Source: Pyronema omphalodes
Lineage: Eukaryota > Ascomycota > Pezizomycetes > Pezizales > Pyronemataceae
Length of the DNA stretch: 64,000 bases
Assembly (NCBI GenBank): GCA_024516155.1
Contig: JAJJXM010000035.1
Location: forward strand, 248,001 to 312,000
Direction of reading: 5' to 3'
Both the position numbers and the translations under genes were made by a program. Shown here piece after piece: positions 25,354 through 37,118 of the stretch; positions within the stretch are counted from its first letter, which is position 1; each line of letters begins with the position of its first letter. Under the pieces are notes generated by a model. That model saw only the letters and a list, made by a program, of their open reading frames with translations, was not told where the DNA came from and made no database searches.

Positions 25354-26050
25354 AAGAGAGGGCCTTTTTGATGGAGGGTTGGGGGTTGAAGGGTTGAAGG
25401 GTTGTAGGGTTGCGGAGCTGGAGGACTGGGGACTGGGTTTATATTTTTAAACGGTGGAGGAGGAGGGGGAGGGAGGGATGATGGTTTCTTCTCTTTTCTT
25501 TTTTTTTTTTTGGAGCGCTTGTTAATGATATCTTTTACCTTACCTTGGTTTAAGGACATACAATGGAATACTATTGTTATCATTTTATTACTTAAAGATC
25601 CCCACCTTAAATCTTTACTTGGATTCAGAAAGTTATGAAATTAATTGACGGTGAAAAATGGGTTGTTATAAGGAGCTTGCAGTAGAACGACGTGATATTC
25701 CATGACCTCAGCTCCCAATACCCTTCTGATGCCTAAACCCATAACCCAATACATATCAAACTATAAAGCCATCACAATACTTCGCATCTCTATCTTCTAC
25801 ACACTAGAACTCGAAAAATCTCATTATGTTCGTTCATACTATTAAGAAATACAACATCTATAGCAGGAGATAACTCATTCATCAATCAATCTAGTATACC
25901 GGAGTATGTACCGTAAGTGACAGGAAGATGCAGACTCGCAACAAAGCTACAAAATGATAAACGACAAATCTATTAAGCTATAAAGCAACAAGGGCAAAAT
26001 CTACCAAGTAGCGCTGTGATTACTGATACTGTGAAACTAGCCTGGGTGTC

Positions 26051-26225
26051 TACTTTGTAATCTACTATGTAATCTACTATGTAATCTGCTATTTAATCTA
26101 CTATGTAATCTACTATGCAATCTACTAATCTACTATGCAAATCTACTATATAATCCACTTTGTAATCTACCAATCTGTTATGTAATCTACTAATCTACCA
26201 ATCCACTAATCCACTTTATAGCTTT
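26051..26225. repeat. Degenerate ~12-bp array (TCTACTATGTAA)n
   Basis: About fourteen imperfect copies of TCTACTATGTAA or its shortened variants (TCTACTAA, TCTACCAA) run without other sequence between them. It is non-coding. Confidence 0.75.
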
Positions 26226-27249
26226 CAATGTGTCAACATACCAGTAAAAATAAAAAAAGATCTATATATCCTGTATATACTTTGCCTATCTCCGACCTCC
26301 CAACCGTATATCCAGTTTACCAAGTAAAATCATAAACCAGGTAAACTAAACTGACAATTCACCGTTAGTTGGTGCAGTTCTGGTGTCCCAGATACACAGT
26401 TGGTTCAGTTTCGAGGGGTCCATAGAACCAGGTAAGTTGTAACTTCAGTGTACTGATTAAACGGACTCGGTCAATACAAACCAGTTTAACCTTATCGGGA
26501 ACCAGTGCATACAGGAATAAATACTGTATTCAACCTCGTTTGAACCCACCGGTGGCCGAGCCTGCCAGTATTTCAACCCTCCTCATTTCGCCAGCTTCTG
26601 GTAACCAGATTTCCTAGCCTTGACAAGATGGCGGTGAACATTCTTTCAGTTCCCGTGATGACCGCCGAGTCTGGGCTGCTCAGTGCTGTTTTCCAAATGC
26701 AAGCAGATCATTATATCGGACCTTCATTCGATGCAGACAGATACTCTGGAAGTCATTGATAGGCTCAAGAGCTTCAATCGTAGGCGTCAGTTATGATTTC
26801 TGGGGACCCCAGTAGTATAAAGTTTTGTTATGTATGCACTGAATAATATTTATTGCCCCTTCAGAAATAAGTTCCTTTGGGCAAACCAGTTTTCGCAGTT
26901 TTCGCAGTTTAACCAGTTTATACTACCGACAGTAAACTGAACTGGGTCGCCGTGCAGTTCTCATATTCCAACTGTCCGTACAGTCCGTACAGTTGGCCGT
27001 CATTTGGAACTGGTTTGTATGACTGGGAGGTTTGCATACCTTCCCTTTTCATCTTCTACTGTGCCCCTCCCCCCAGAAACGACAAAAAAACAGAAAGAAA
27101 GGAAACCCATTTTTCAACTAATATCACGCCCGAAAACATAGCCATAAGCATAGCCATAGTCATAGCCATAAGCATAGCCATCAAATAAAAATCCCAAGGA
27201 TCCCAATCTCAATCTCAATCTCAATCTCAATCATCTAATCTGTTCCACC

Positions 27250-27390
27250 TAATCTGTTTCTAATCTTCCTACTACTTACCCATCTATTTACTTACTCATC
27301 TATTTACTTACCCATCTATTTATTCTAACCATAAACCAACCAAGGTAGGCCTGTAAAGCCTATGCGGGACATGTTTTCCTGTTTACCTAT
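27250..27390 (-). mobile_element. Probable second Tad-like LINE 3' end, minus orientation
   Basis: Read on the minus strand, 27347-27369 (TCCCGCATAGGCTTTACAGG...) matches 21 of 23 bases of the 3' untranslated end of the LINE at 10.1-10.9 kb (10879-10901). AACAGGAAAAC lies in the corresponding upstream place. After this block both sequences run into short tandem repeats: ATCAA at 10.9 kb, and an AATAGATGGGTAAGT-like unit here. No coding part remains nearby, so this would be a very short 5'-truncated copy. Confidence 0.45.
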
Positions 27391-27410
27391 TTAAACTTTA
27401 CCTGCCCTAC

Positions 27411-27560
27411 ACTACCCTACACTACCCTACACTACACTACACTACACTACACTACACTACACTACACTACACTACACTACACTACACTACACTACACTAC
27501 ACTACACTACACTACACTACACTACACTACACTACACTACACTACACTACACTACACTAC
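27411..27560. repeat. Pentanucleotide array (ACTAC)n, ~30 copies
   Basis: Near-perfect ACTAC repeats extend for 150 bp, with CCTAC variants at the beginning and end. It is immediately followed by the 12-bp palindrome AGCCTATAGGCT. Confidence 0.9.
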
Positions 27561-28036
27561 CCTTGAGCCTATAGGCTAGGGACATGGGGATATATATAAC
27601 AGCCCATAACCTTAATTTCTGATTATGACAACAATCAAGACCTTTCCATAAACAGAGTGATATTATATGCTTACCATCCCCCCCCCCCCCGCTCGTTAAG
27701 TGATAGGAAGTGATGAAAAAGATATAGATGGGGGGGGGGGGGGGTTATGCACTGGATATTATGGGCTGATGGTGTATGGTGGATGGATGGTGGGTTTATG
27801 AGCTTCTGAAATGTGATGGTGAAGAAAATATATTCGCTAAAATCAATCTACTTTTGTAACGCCGCATTTCCCATCCCCAATCCCGCATCCCACATCCCAC
27901 ATCCCCGGTTTTTTGAATTCATCCTTCTATAAACGCCTGATATTTTTCCCTCGTCCCTTCTTCCTCTTACCCCCCCCCCCCCCCCTCCCTGATTCCTCTT
28001 ATCCCCCGTCCCAATTACACCCTCCCACGTCCCCAA

Positions 28037-28934
28037 CTACACCCTCTGCCAAGCAACCGTACAAATCGTACTTCCCTTGACCCCTCCAAACGTAATGGAC
28101 GGATACGCAACCCTTCCAAAGAACCTCAACTCCGCACAACCGGCCTCCATCCTCTTCCTCAATTCCTCCTCCGTCCAATTACAACTCGTAACAATCAACC
28201 AACCTCCCTTCTTCACAACCGCCGCGACATTCTTCGGATACGCCTCCACGACCCTTCTCCCATCCTCTAAAGTCTCCTCCGACAAAGAAATCGCATCAAA
28301 AGTCCCTTTATCCAGCACACAATCAAACCCGCCAGCTTCTCTGGGTACCCAAGGTGCATCAATTAGGTTATCTTTAATAACATCTGCTTGGAAGAATTGA
28401 ATCTTTTTTTCGGGGTCCCGGGTTTCTGCTATCGTTTGACAGAGCGTTATGGAGGCGGGCGAATAGTCGATACCGATTAATGGACCCTGAATTTCTCCTC
28501 CTTCTTGATCCTCGTCGTTCAGGTCCTCGTCGTCAAGAATTTCGAAAAGTAAATGTCCATTCCCAGTACCAACATCCAGAATCGAAGAGGGTTTAACAGG
28601 AAGTTGTGATAAGTACCGTAAAATCCGGGTTTCGGCCCCGCATTCGTCGAACCAGATTATTCCCTCGTCGTTCGGGTTCGAGGTGAAGTTGGAGATTTCG
28701 CGGATGTAGGCGGATTCCCAGCTATAGGAGAGAAGGAGGGGTTAGTGGGGGGTTATAAAGGGGGAGGGGGGGGGGGGGGGGAATAAACGGAAAACGTGAA
28801 AGGATGCATAGAAACATGGAGGAAGAAACAGAGCAAAGAACACAGAACATAGAACATAGAACATACTGGTCTTTAGTACCAAGCTCACTGGGGTCAAGAT
28901 CCTCAATTTGTACGTCTTCTGTTGAGGTTGACAT
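28037..28934 (-). CDS. Protein-lysine N-methyltransferase, Efm4/METTL10 type, 250 aa
   Basis: Two exons, 28867-28934 and 28037-28721, are separated by a 145-bp intron (GTATGT...TAG) that itself contains a poly-G run. The product is a class I SAM-dependent methyltransferase. It has an acidic N-terminus, WESAYIREI near residues 24-32, SAM-binding motif I ILDVGTGNG at 70-78, the acidic-loop GIDYS motif, and the family-diagnostic LDKGTFDAI at 159-167. In yeast and human this family methylates a lysine of translation elongation factor eEF1A in the cytosol. Length matches the family (about 230-290 aa). The start codon is the only ATG before the conserved block and precedes MSTSTEDVQIEDLDPSELG, a typical acidic leader. 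Substrate is assigned by family and not demonstrated. Confidence 0.88.
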
Positions 28935-29593
28935 TTTGCGCTTTGGCGTTTGGCGTTTGGAGTTGCGATTGGCGTTTGGAGTTGCGATTGCGTTTGGCGT
29001 TGCGATGGTAGTGGTGATAGTGGGGGCGGGGTGTGATGCGTGGGGTACCTTTCTTTACGCGCTGAGGCTCTTGAAGTTGTGATGGGGTAGCTAATCCACC
29101 GTAAAGCGCGATTTCACCAATATAATGTCAAAAAAAAAAAACAGTAAAAACACATGAGAAGAAAAACACGTGAGAAGAAAAAACACACGAGAAGAAAAAA
29201 CACATGAAAAAAAAAATATTAATTTTTTTTTACAAATACAGAACATGATAAATACATCCTAATCCCTCGCTATGCAACGTGTACTTACTAACTTATGTAT
29301 GTAGGCTTTATAAATAAATAAATAAAGAATTCTTTCAGCCTTTGGATTTCGGCCTTCGGCATTCGACCTTCGGCTTCGGCTCTCCCTTGTAGAAGAAAAA
29401 AGAAAAACTCAATGTATGGGAGGTAATCTCTACTTAATTTCGGTTTCAGCCTTCTGCAATACCAAAAATTTCTACCACCTTAACCTTTAACTGATGCTTT
29501 CTCCTAATGATGATTCCAAATATAGATGTTCCTCTTATGAATGATATTTTTTCAACTCCCGGGTTTCCTAATCTTCACAACCAATACTTCTGA
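28935..29593. other. Intergenic spacer with a short A-rich repeat
   Basis: This lies between two co-directional minus-strand genes. At 29147-29210 there are four copies of an ~17-bp unit, ACACATGAGAAGAAAAA. No gene is visible. Confidence 0.6.
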
Positions 29594-31351
29594 TCAGTAT
29601 TTCCTCTTCCCTACTTCCGCACCATGTTTATCCCAAAACGCCTTACAACCCCTATGACCACCCCACGCCATATCCCACCATCCAGTTCCCAGTCGTTCCT
29701 TCAATCCCGGCAAACTTTCCCCCTGTCCCAATCCACAAAGCCCACATCTATTCTGCGTATTTCCATGCAATTGCTGATCCTCCAACTCTGGAACCTGTTC
29801 CCCCATCGCCGCCTTAAGTCTTCCTAATCCTTCTTTCCATATCCTTATACATTCCCGAACTTCTCTTTCTTCTCTCTGTGCATCTTCTGCTCCGCCTTTT
29901 AGTTTCAGTCCTCCCATTCCTTTACTACCTCCATTAACTGCTGTCCCGCTCCGTCGTTTTCTACCGGCTATGATTCGGCCTGCTACTCGGCCTATTTCAC
30001 AGACTGATTCTAGAAAGGATTTTGTTTTGGGATGGGATAATACTCGCTGTCGAACTGGGAAGGGGAGGCCTTTTAGTTGCTCTAGTAAATGCACCTGGGG
30101 TAATAGGAACAACGGGGTCAGGGTTTGGAGAAGTTGGAAAACGGGGGGGAATTGTTGTTGTTGGCCGGCGGGTATGACTGGTTTTGGGGCGGTTGAGAAA
30201 GGCTGAAGGGAGATGCTACGGCTGTGGGTAGATGTTGCGGGAGTTTGATGGGAGGAGATGCTACGGTTGTGGCTGTAACCTTGCTGCGGCTGGTATGCTC
30301 CGACACTACTCGGAGGAGGGGTGGGAATGGGTTGTGGAGTCTTTGCGGGACTTCGAGCGGGAAATTCAAAGGTCATGGGACTTGGGGTACGTGATGGTTC
30401 GAAAGCTTCTAGTAAAGTACCGAGATTTGTGGCTGGCTTTAAAGGTGTAAGAGATGGACGACGAGCTCCCAGAGATCCTCGACGGCCTTGCATAGGTTGT
30501 ACAAGCTGTGGAGGAGCTTGGAAACCTGTTGGTGGTTGAGGGGTCCTTGCGGGAGAAGTTACGAAATCTCCAAAGTCGTCGTCGTCGTCTTCCACTGCTG
30601 TTGTGGGACCCGGGGTTGCGAGCATAGCTCCTCCGTTTTGATATCCATTTCCGTTGCTGGTAGCTGTCGATGGTCGATTACTTGCTGCGGTTCCAGGTCG
30701 AGATCCGCCTACACTCATAGGTTTCAATGGTTCTATCTTTGCGGTTGCTGGTGTTAGGTCATCAATATCTACTAAAGATAACGTTTGTTTGTGGCCCCGC
30801 TTCTGCACTGGTGGTGCAAAATCATCGAATCCTGCGTATAGCTCGCTCGTCTTCGTCCCTCTTTGAGCTCCCACATCTAGTAATCCGCTTGCATATGGAT
30901 CATATGCTCCTCCTCCGCCAACGCTATTGCCCCGTGAGTTGTGTCTAACATGACCGAAGCTGGGTCGAACTCCTCCGTTGAGGGTTTGTGATCGGCGTTT
31001 CTCGGGGGCGCTGGGAACGGCAATCAATGGTGGTGGAGGAGGCTCAGATGGTGGGAATTTGGTAGATTTCAGACCGGTGTCCATGATACCCAACAAGTCG
31101 TCAAAGGTTGTCGCAGAGGGTGAATGGCGGTGGCCATATCCGAAACTGCCTTGCTGGCTTTGTGAACTGCTGTGGGAAACGGACGCGCTGTAGCCGTGGC
31201 GAGGAACTTGTCTTTGGTTTCTACCATAGTTCCCATAGTTCCCGTTCCCTTGGTTTCCATCGGCTGGCGGTGGTCTTGAAGGTTGTGGTTGTTGCGCGGG
31301 CTTAGGGGGGGCGTGGAAACTGCCGAATTCGTGGAGGAGGTCTTGGGACAT
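29594..31351 (-). CDS. Ser/Pro-rich protein with DFGxF motifs, 585 aa (possible AP-1 accessory)
   Basis: This is a single exon. Most of the protein is low-complexity (Pro, Ser, Gln, Gly). Short acidic-aromatic motifs stand out: HEFGSF at the extreme N-terminus, FDDLLGIMD near residue 83, YAGFDDFAP near 170, and DDDDDFGDF near 257. These resemble the FG-x-F/DDF peptides that bind the gamma-adaptin/GGA ear in aftiphilin and yeast Laa2. From about residue 400 a folded, helix-rich region begins, with LLQTLTPLFLLPQVHLLEQL and a CGLCGLGQ...HRGC pair near the end that could coordinate zinc. The acidic-aromatic motifs suggest a clathrin-adaptor accessory role; that assignment is inference from motifs. 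It may also simply be an uncharacterised fungal family. MSQDLLHEFGSF at the start suits the motif position, which supports this ATG. Confidence 0.75.
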   Translation of the reverse strand: MSQDLLHEFGSFHAPPKPAQQPQPSRPPPADGNQGNGNYGNYGRNQRQVPRHGYSASVSHSSSQSQQGSFGYGHRHSPSATTFDDLLGIMDTGLKSTKFPPSEPPPPPLIAVPSAPEKRRSQTLNGGVRPSFGHVRHNSRGNSVGGGGAYDPYASGLLDVGAQRGTKTSELYAGFDDFAPPVQKRGHKQTLSLVDIDDLTPATAKIEPLKPMSVGGSRPGTAASNRPSTATSNGNGYQNGGAMLATPGPTTAVEDDDDDFGDFVTSPARTPQPPTGFQAPPQLVQPMQGRRGSLGARRPSLTPLKPATNLGTLLEAFEPSRTPSPMTFEFPARSPAKTPQPIPTPPPSSVGAYQPQQGYSHNRSISSHQTPATSTHSRSISLQPFSTAPKPVIPAGQQQQFPPVFQLLQTLTPLFLLPQVHLLEQLKGLPFPVRQRVLSHPKTKSFLESVCEIGRVAGRIIAGRKRRSGTAVNGGSKGMGGLKLKGGAEDAQREEREVRECIRIWKEGLGRLKAAMGEQVPELEDQQLHGNTQNRCGLCGLGQGESLPGLKERLGTGWWDMAWGGHRGCKAFWDKHGAEVGKRKY

Positions 31352-33754
31352 GGTTGTTATGTCGAGGATGCCTGGTGCGCAACACGCGAGGGTTCGCGAA
31401 AGTGGTGATGTTCTGCGTTTTGAAGGTTGTAGTTACGTTATTTGACGACGACGACCGTCTGACGACGACGGGATGATATGGTACCGTGATTTAAGCTTCT
31501 TTTTCTCACTGTGGTCAGGTCACTTAAACTTATCACCTCACCTCCTCCACACTCCGCCCCCGTAGTCCCCACACGCTTTCCTCCCTCCAGGGCCCGTGCG
31601 TGCGCGAGTCCAGCTGCTCGGATGCCTATCGGCTGCACACTGGGACGCGCAGTGCAGTGCAGGAGTTGTCAGGACACCAGCGGCGGTATGTATCTGGCTG
31701 AGCTAAGCGTATCGAGTAGTAAGTTGAGTTATCGAGCTCGAGCTGCAAAAAAAAATAAAGATTGACACCTTCCCCAGCCACAGCAAATCTCAATTGAAAG
31801 TAAAATAAATTATGTTGAAAACTGTCATGAGACGGGGCTATGGATGAGGCGGAAAATAAAGGAAATTTCGACTGTCTGTTCTCCTGTATCTCACCCGCGG
31901 CTTGCCACTTCATTTGAATTTATTCAGCTCGAAAGATAAGCCACAGCCAGTGCCGCTTTTGGTATGTCAACATGGGGGCCAACCGCAGCTGCATCCCTTC
32001 ATTCTGGAGCCAAAATCCCATAAATATCTCACAGAATTCTCCGTATTTGCCAAGTTGATGATGCATTTTTGGACCTTTGTGCTCATCGAATTTGGGTGTT
32101 GATCTTCTGTACCTAGTACACTCACCACTACCGCACTCTATCGTTATTTGAACATCTGTAAATAAACCCCCCGACTGGCAAGTTGGATAGTAGAGATGCA
32201 CGTGGTTGACATTTTATGGTTTGAATATTAACTGCCATGAATGGACGATATCTTTGGTCTCGTACACATTCTTTAAAGTTGATTATTTCTTAAATCCGTT
32301 ACCTTGAGGTATGGCAAGAATGCTGAAATTGATATTAATGAAGGCCTTCAGTGTGTTTCAACACAAAACAATCTCAAGTTCTCAGCTTTGGACCTGTTGG
32401 TCCAGGCTCCACTGAATGTAGTGACGTATGGTGTTACTAAATCATATGAGAAAACCCTTAGAGCCTTGAGTTGATGAGTTGGTGAGTTGGTGGTCACGAG
32501 CATAGGGCTGTTGGGGTGTGTTGGAGATTGTGGAGCAGAGTCGTCCTTAGTCGATGTTTATGCCACGGAGTCACTCCGTTGAATTCGCCTCTTTCTTCCT
32601 GTTATACAGACCCTCGCAAATTATTCATGACAAACATTTCTTTTCTTGTTGAATCATTTTAATACATTCATCCAGAAAAGAAGGTCTCAGCTGCAGTTTG
32701 TTTTGTTTCATTCGAACCAAGTAACCGCCAGCCCCTCACAGTGTCGAGTCGATATCTTGTCAAGCAAGCCCCCAAAAGCTCCAAACCGATTCACCCTGTT
32801 TCGGCAGAGCGACGGCGTATGGTGCACCATAATCGGTGAGGAAAGGTGAGGGGCTGCCCCGCCTCCGAGCTCTTCCAGCTCGCTTCAATCGGGTAACCCC
32901 AGACTCAGCCACAAACAGGGATTCATTCGACGCCACACTTCTAGTATCCTACCGCCACAGCCCGACGAGGTTGTTGCATCACTCAACCTAAAAGCAGAGA
33001 AAGAGCCCGGGTCTTTATGCGGCCGGCTGTCATGATCCACAGTTAGATACGTTGAAACATAAAAGAAAGCTTATCCAAAGCTTGTAAACATCTCCAAACT
33101 TCGTTTTGAGCTTTCGCCGCTTGGTTGCTGTTGAGATATCCGCCAATCCTTTCCAGTACCAGTGGCTGCTCCAGCCTGCAGGTCGTCGTCGTCTGCTGGT
33201 ATCACTCACCTCCACAACAACACCGTCTCAGCCCCTCATCCACTTGCATTGTTCACAGATCAAGAAACCAAACCCACCCCTCCCCCGTTACAACCCCGCC
33301 AAAACACGCCTTCATCGACGACGACTCTCTAATACCCGCCGGCCGTCCGCCTGATTTCGTCTCCTCTTTCTGTATTCTTGCTGCAGCTTTCTCCCTACTA
33401 GATACCCTTTGTCGGGCGCGATCCATCAGTCAGTCTCCCCCCCGGTTCTCACCTTGCTCGTTCGCGTCCCTGCCCCACCACTTATCCATCACTCCCGTAT
33501 CCCATTCACTACTTTACTGAATCAGCACACTTTCCCCTCCGTTATAACTCTACGCTGCCCCTGGATCCAATCAACATCTCCTACTACTCCATATCCCTCA
33601 GGCCCTGACATCTCGAAGCAAATCTTAGCTTCATCTCCGATACGGTTTAGCTGTGTACCTGACACCAACCTCGCATTTACCGAGCATCATATCTCACGGT
33701 ACGACTCGACCTATGCAGTTCTCTCGCAATCGGCCCGAGTCTGAAGCTAAAGCA
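31352..33754. promoter_or_regulatory. Divergent promoter region
   Basis: This 2.4-kb region separates the minus-strand DFGxF gene from the plus-strand PP2A subunit gene and should hold both promoters. The last ~650 bp before the PP2A start (33.1-33.75 kb) are rich in C and T with many CCTCC/ACCCC runs, as expected for a fungal 5' leader. I recognise no specific operator. Open frames in the leader are composition artefacts. Confidence 0.5.
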
Positions 33755-36073
33755 ATGCAGAATATGGATGTTCAAAACCCGAATGATGAGCTCTACCCTA
33801 TAGCGGTTTTGATCGATGAACTGAAGGTTGGACACTTTACAAAGCGGAATAGGGGAGGTGCATATTCGCGAAGGGCAACACGACTGACGTAGTTCCCGCT
33901 TAGCACGATGATGTCCTGCTTCGTCTTAACGCCATCAAAAAACTTTCCACCATTGCGCTCGCTTTGGGCGCTGATAGAACCAGAGAAGAATTGATTCCTT
34001 TCCTAGATGGTATACTGCTCTGTTGAACTTTACGGAGGCCAGGAGCTAATACGCTCGATAGAGTCTGTGGAAGATGAGGATGAAGTTTTGACTGCTTTGA
34101 GTGAGGAGCTTGGTAACTTTGTGGAATACGTCGGAGGTCCCGAGTATGGACATGTCTTGCTTTCCCCCCTAGAGAACCTTGCTGCTATTGAGGAGCCCCT
34201 CGTCCGTGAGAAGGTCAGCTCCCCGCAATATCTCTCACAAGTACATCGCTCACATAGCCCAGGCGGTCGAGTCCCTTAACAAGATCTGTGAAGATTTGTC
34301 GCGTGCTCAGGTCGAGGAGTACTTTACCCCCCTTGTCATTCGTCTCTCAAAAGCAGACTGGTTCACCTCCAAGATCTCCGCTACCGGTCTCTTTACCGCC
34401 CCTTACAAGAAGGCTTCCCCCGCGCTCCAGGAAGGTTTGCGACAACAGTTTTCCCAGCTCGTACATGACGACACTCCTATGGTCCGACGACAGGCGGCGA
34501 CAAACTTGGCCAAGTTTGTCCAGGCTATGCCCCCGGAGATTGTTGTCAACGAGATGATTCCTCTCTTCCAGCACTTGGCACAGGACGACCAGGACAGTGT
34601 TAGATTGTTGACGGTGGAGGTGTTGATCAGCATTGCGGAAGTGGTACCTAAGGACCAGCACTCTAGCCACGTGGTGCTCTTGACGACCTTGAAGAACCTG
34701 TTTGGCGACAAGAGTTGGAGGGTTAGATATATGGTTGCGAACCGGTTCGAGAAGGTAACAGCAATGGCCAAAGTTCTGGTCCTAGTCCGTGGAGTTTGCG
34801 GGAAAATAAACTAACGTGGGTTCTTTAAAGTTGGCAAAAGCGGTCGGCGATGAGGTTGTTAGACGGGACTTGGTCCCTGCTTTCGTAAAATTGCTCAAGG
34901 ACTCTGAGGCGGAGGTGCGGACAGCTATTGCAGGACAAATTCCTGGTATGTTATTTGGGATATCCGCTGAAAGTTAACAGCTAACAAAACCTAGGTTTCT
35001 GTGGATTGCTTGACCGCCAGACTCTTCTCGACGAGATTATGAGCGCAGTCGAGGACCTCGTGAGCGATTCTTCCCAGCACGTGAGAGCGGCTTTGGGAAC
35101 CCAGATCTCTGGTCTTGCGCCTATTCTCGGAAAGGAGGAGTAAGCTGCCCCACTACAGACGATTTCATATGTGGTACTGACTAGCCGCTCAGGACCATTG
35201 CACACTTATTGCCCATGTTCTTGCAGATGCTCAAGGATGAGTTCCCCGACGTCCGTCTGCACATCATTTCCAAGCTTGAGCTTGTCAACGATGGTAAGCT
35301 TTACCCGGAGTTCTGCTAAGCCCATACTGATTACGTAAACAATAGTCATCGGAATTGAGCTTCTGTCCCAGTCCCTTCTCCCCGCGATCGTTCAGCTCGC
35401 GGAAGACAAGCAGTGGCGTGTCCGATTGGCCATCATTGAGTACATTCCTCTTCTCGCCAAGCAGCTTGGTGTTGAATTCTTTGACGAGAAGCTCGGCAAC
35501 CTCTGCATGAGCTGGTTGGGAGATACCGTCTACTCCATTCGTGAAGCCGCTACCCAGAACTTGAAGAAGTTGACTGAGGTCTTCGGTGTCGACTGGGCGA
35601 GACAGACCATCATCCCTAAGGTTATGGCCATGGGTAACCAGACCAACTACCTTTACCGCATGACAACTTGCACTGCAATCACTGTATGTCATCTACCTTT
35701 TTATTGCCGGATATGACTAACTGATCATCTATAGACTCTCGCTCCTGCTGTCAACATTGAAGTCATCAACGAGTTCATCCTCCCCATGATTAACCAGCTC
35801 ATCGACGACCGAATTCCCAACATCCGTTTCAACGTTGCCAAATCATATGGAGTTCTCATCAACGTGCTTAGACAGCTCCCCGCAGAGGGTACCTTGACAG
35901 AGATGAAGCCTGGAGAGACTACCAATGGACCTAGTCCGGTTGCGTTGGATTTGATACAGAAACAGATTCTTCCTAATTTGGAGAAGCTTAGAGCTGATCA
36001 GGATCGTGATGTGAGATATTATGCGGAGCAGGCGTTGGTGGGCGCAGGAGATTTTATGATTACTGCTCCTTAA
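33755..36073 (+). CDS. PP2A scaffold subunit A (Tpd3/Paa1-like), 619 aa, 9 exons
   Basis: Exons are 33755-33826, 33904-34009, 34062-34213, 34263-34754, 34831-34945, 34995-35139, 35193-35293, 35346-35683 and 35735-36073. Introns are 49-77 bp and all phases fit. The protein is a continuous HEAT-repeat solenoid, the 65-kDa scaffold that joins catalytic subunit C and regulatory B subunits of protein phosphatase 2A. Typical blocks are [15 protein letters not shown] at the start, the HEAT helices [20 protein letters not shown] and [20 protein letters not shown], and [18 protein letters not shown]. The expected 15 repeats (~600 aa) are accounted for. ATG 33755 gives [13 protein letters not shown]. 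The in-frame ATGs at 33713 and 33764 are alternatives, and conservation begins only at NDELYP. Nothing is truncated. Confidence 0.95.
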
Positions 36074-37118
36074 ATCGTGGTTTTTTTTTTTTGTGGATCT
36101 TTAAACTTTTTTTTACTTTGTCTCTTTTTTTCTCTTTCTTTTCAGAATTAAATGTTAGTTTGCAGTTGAATGCGGTTTTTTTTATCATAAGAAAGTATCC
36201 TGTCTGTAACTTTGTGCCTTTTATATTCACCTGTTTTTGTCGTATTGTGTGTTTAAGGGGAAGAGAGGTCGGCAAAATTGTGACAGATCATGAATTTAAA
36301 GTTGATTTGGTCACTTGCAATTTTTTGCATTTGTTTGGTTTTTTTTTTCTTTCTTTCTAAAGTACTTCTTCTTTCCAGTTTATACAAAAAAGGGGGTTAA
36401 ACAAAATGGCCTCGAGTATTCTAATACCAACATAGTTCTGTATTGAATTTTTTGTTTTTTTTTTCTTGTTGGTTTTTTTTTAAAATACCCAGCGAGCTGT
36501 CATGTATTTAGTCTAGTCTAGCTAAAGTGAGAATTTTATGAAGCATATTTTAAACATGGTTTAGGAACTTGGATGCTTGTGCTTTCGTGGTAATACCCCA
36601 TGTTGAATTGAAATTTGAAAGAGAATTTATTGGTAAGCGTAGAGAGAATAGATTGGTAAGCGTAGAGTGAATAGATTGGTAATCCCCCCTAAAGAGAATT
36701 TATTGGTAGTTTAATCATGTAGCATGATATGATACGTCTGCGGCTAATTTATGTTAACCCCCGCGCGTCAATATCATCCTTCACTTTCTCCATGTATGTA
36801 TTATAGAAAGAATAATATTCTTTGTATACTTCTGCTTTTACTTCTTTGTCTATTGCTACTTCTTTGCCTATTGCTACTTCTTTGCCTATTGCTACTTCTT
36901 CGGCCATTTTCATTGCTATTGCTACTGCTTCCATTTTTGTTGCTGCTACTATAACTATAACTATTGCTGCTACTATAACTATTGCTGCTACTATTCACCC
37001 CGTGCTTGATACATCAATAATCCTTCTAGGGCTGCGTAACATAATAGTTGCATTCAGACTTAGGGCCGGATTACTTACAAGTTACTTACTTGCTTTCTTG
37101 CTTCTGGGCTCTGGGCTC
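36074..37118. other. 3' spacer of PP2A gene with short repeats
   Basis: T-rich DNA follows the PP2A stop. At 36621-36708 three to four copies of a ~23-bp unit (GAATTTATTGGTAAGCGTAGA) occur, and at 36841-36900 three copies of the 18-mer CTTCTTTGCCTATTGCTA followed by (CTATTGCTA)-like variants. The long ORF that runs through here has only Leu/Thr/Ile repeats and no domain. Confidence 0.6.

Larger units (their letters stand above)
25354..28036. other. Repeat-rich intergenic region between convergent genes
   Basis: No gene is seen. It contains a degenerate 12-bp array (26051-26225), a stretch from about 26290 to 27030 where CAGTTT/AAACTG motifs recur in both orientations, a LINE 3'-end fragment (27.3 kb), a pentamer array (27411-27560) and three poly-C/poly-G runs. 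Confidence 0.6.

Noticed and set aside
27411..27560. CRISPR-like or telomere-like array
   Set aside because: The ACTAC units are contiguous without spacers, in a nuclear eukaryotic context. It is a plain pentanucleotide satellite.
32646..33744. Several plus-strand ORFs upstream of PP2A-A
   Set aside because: They are pyrimidine-rich and proline/serine-biased in overlapping frames, consistent with a leader or promoter and not separate genes.
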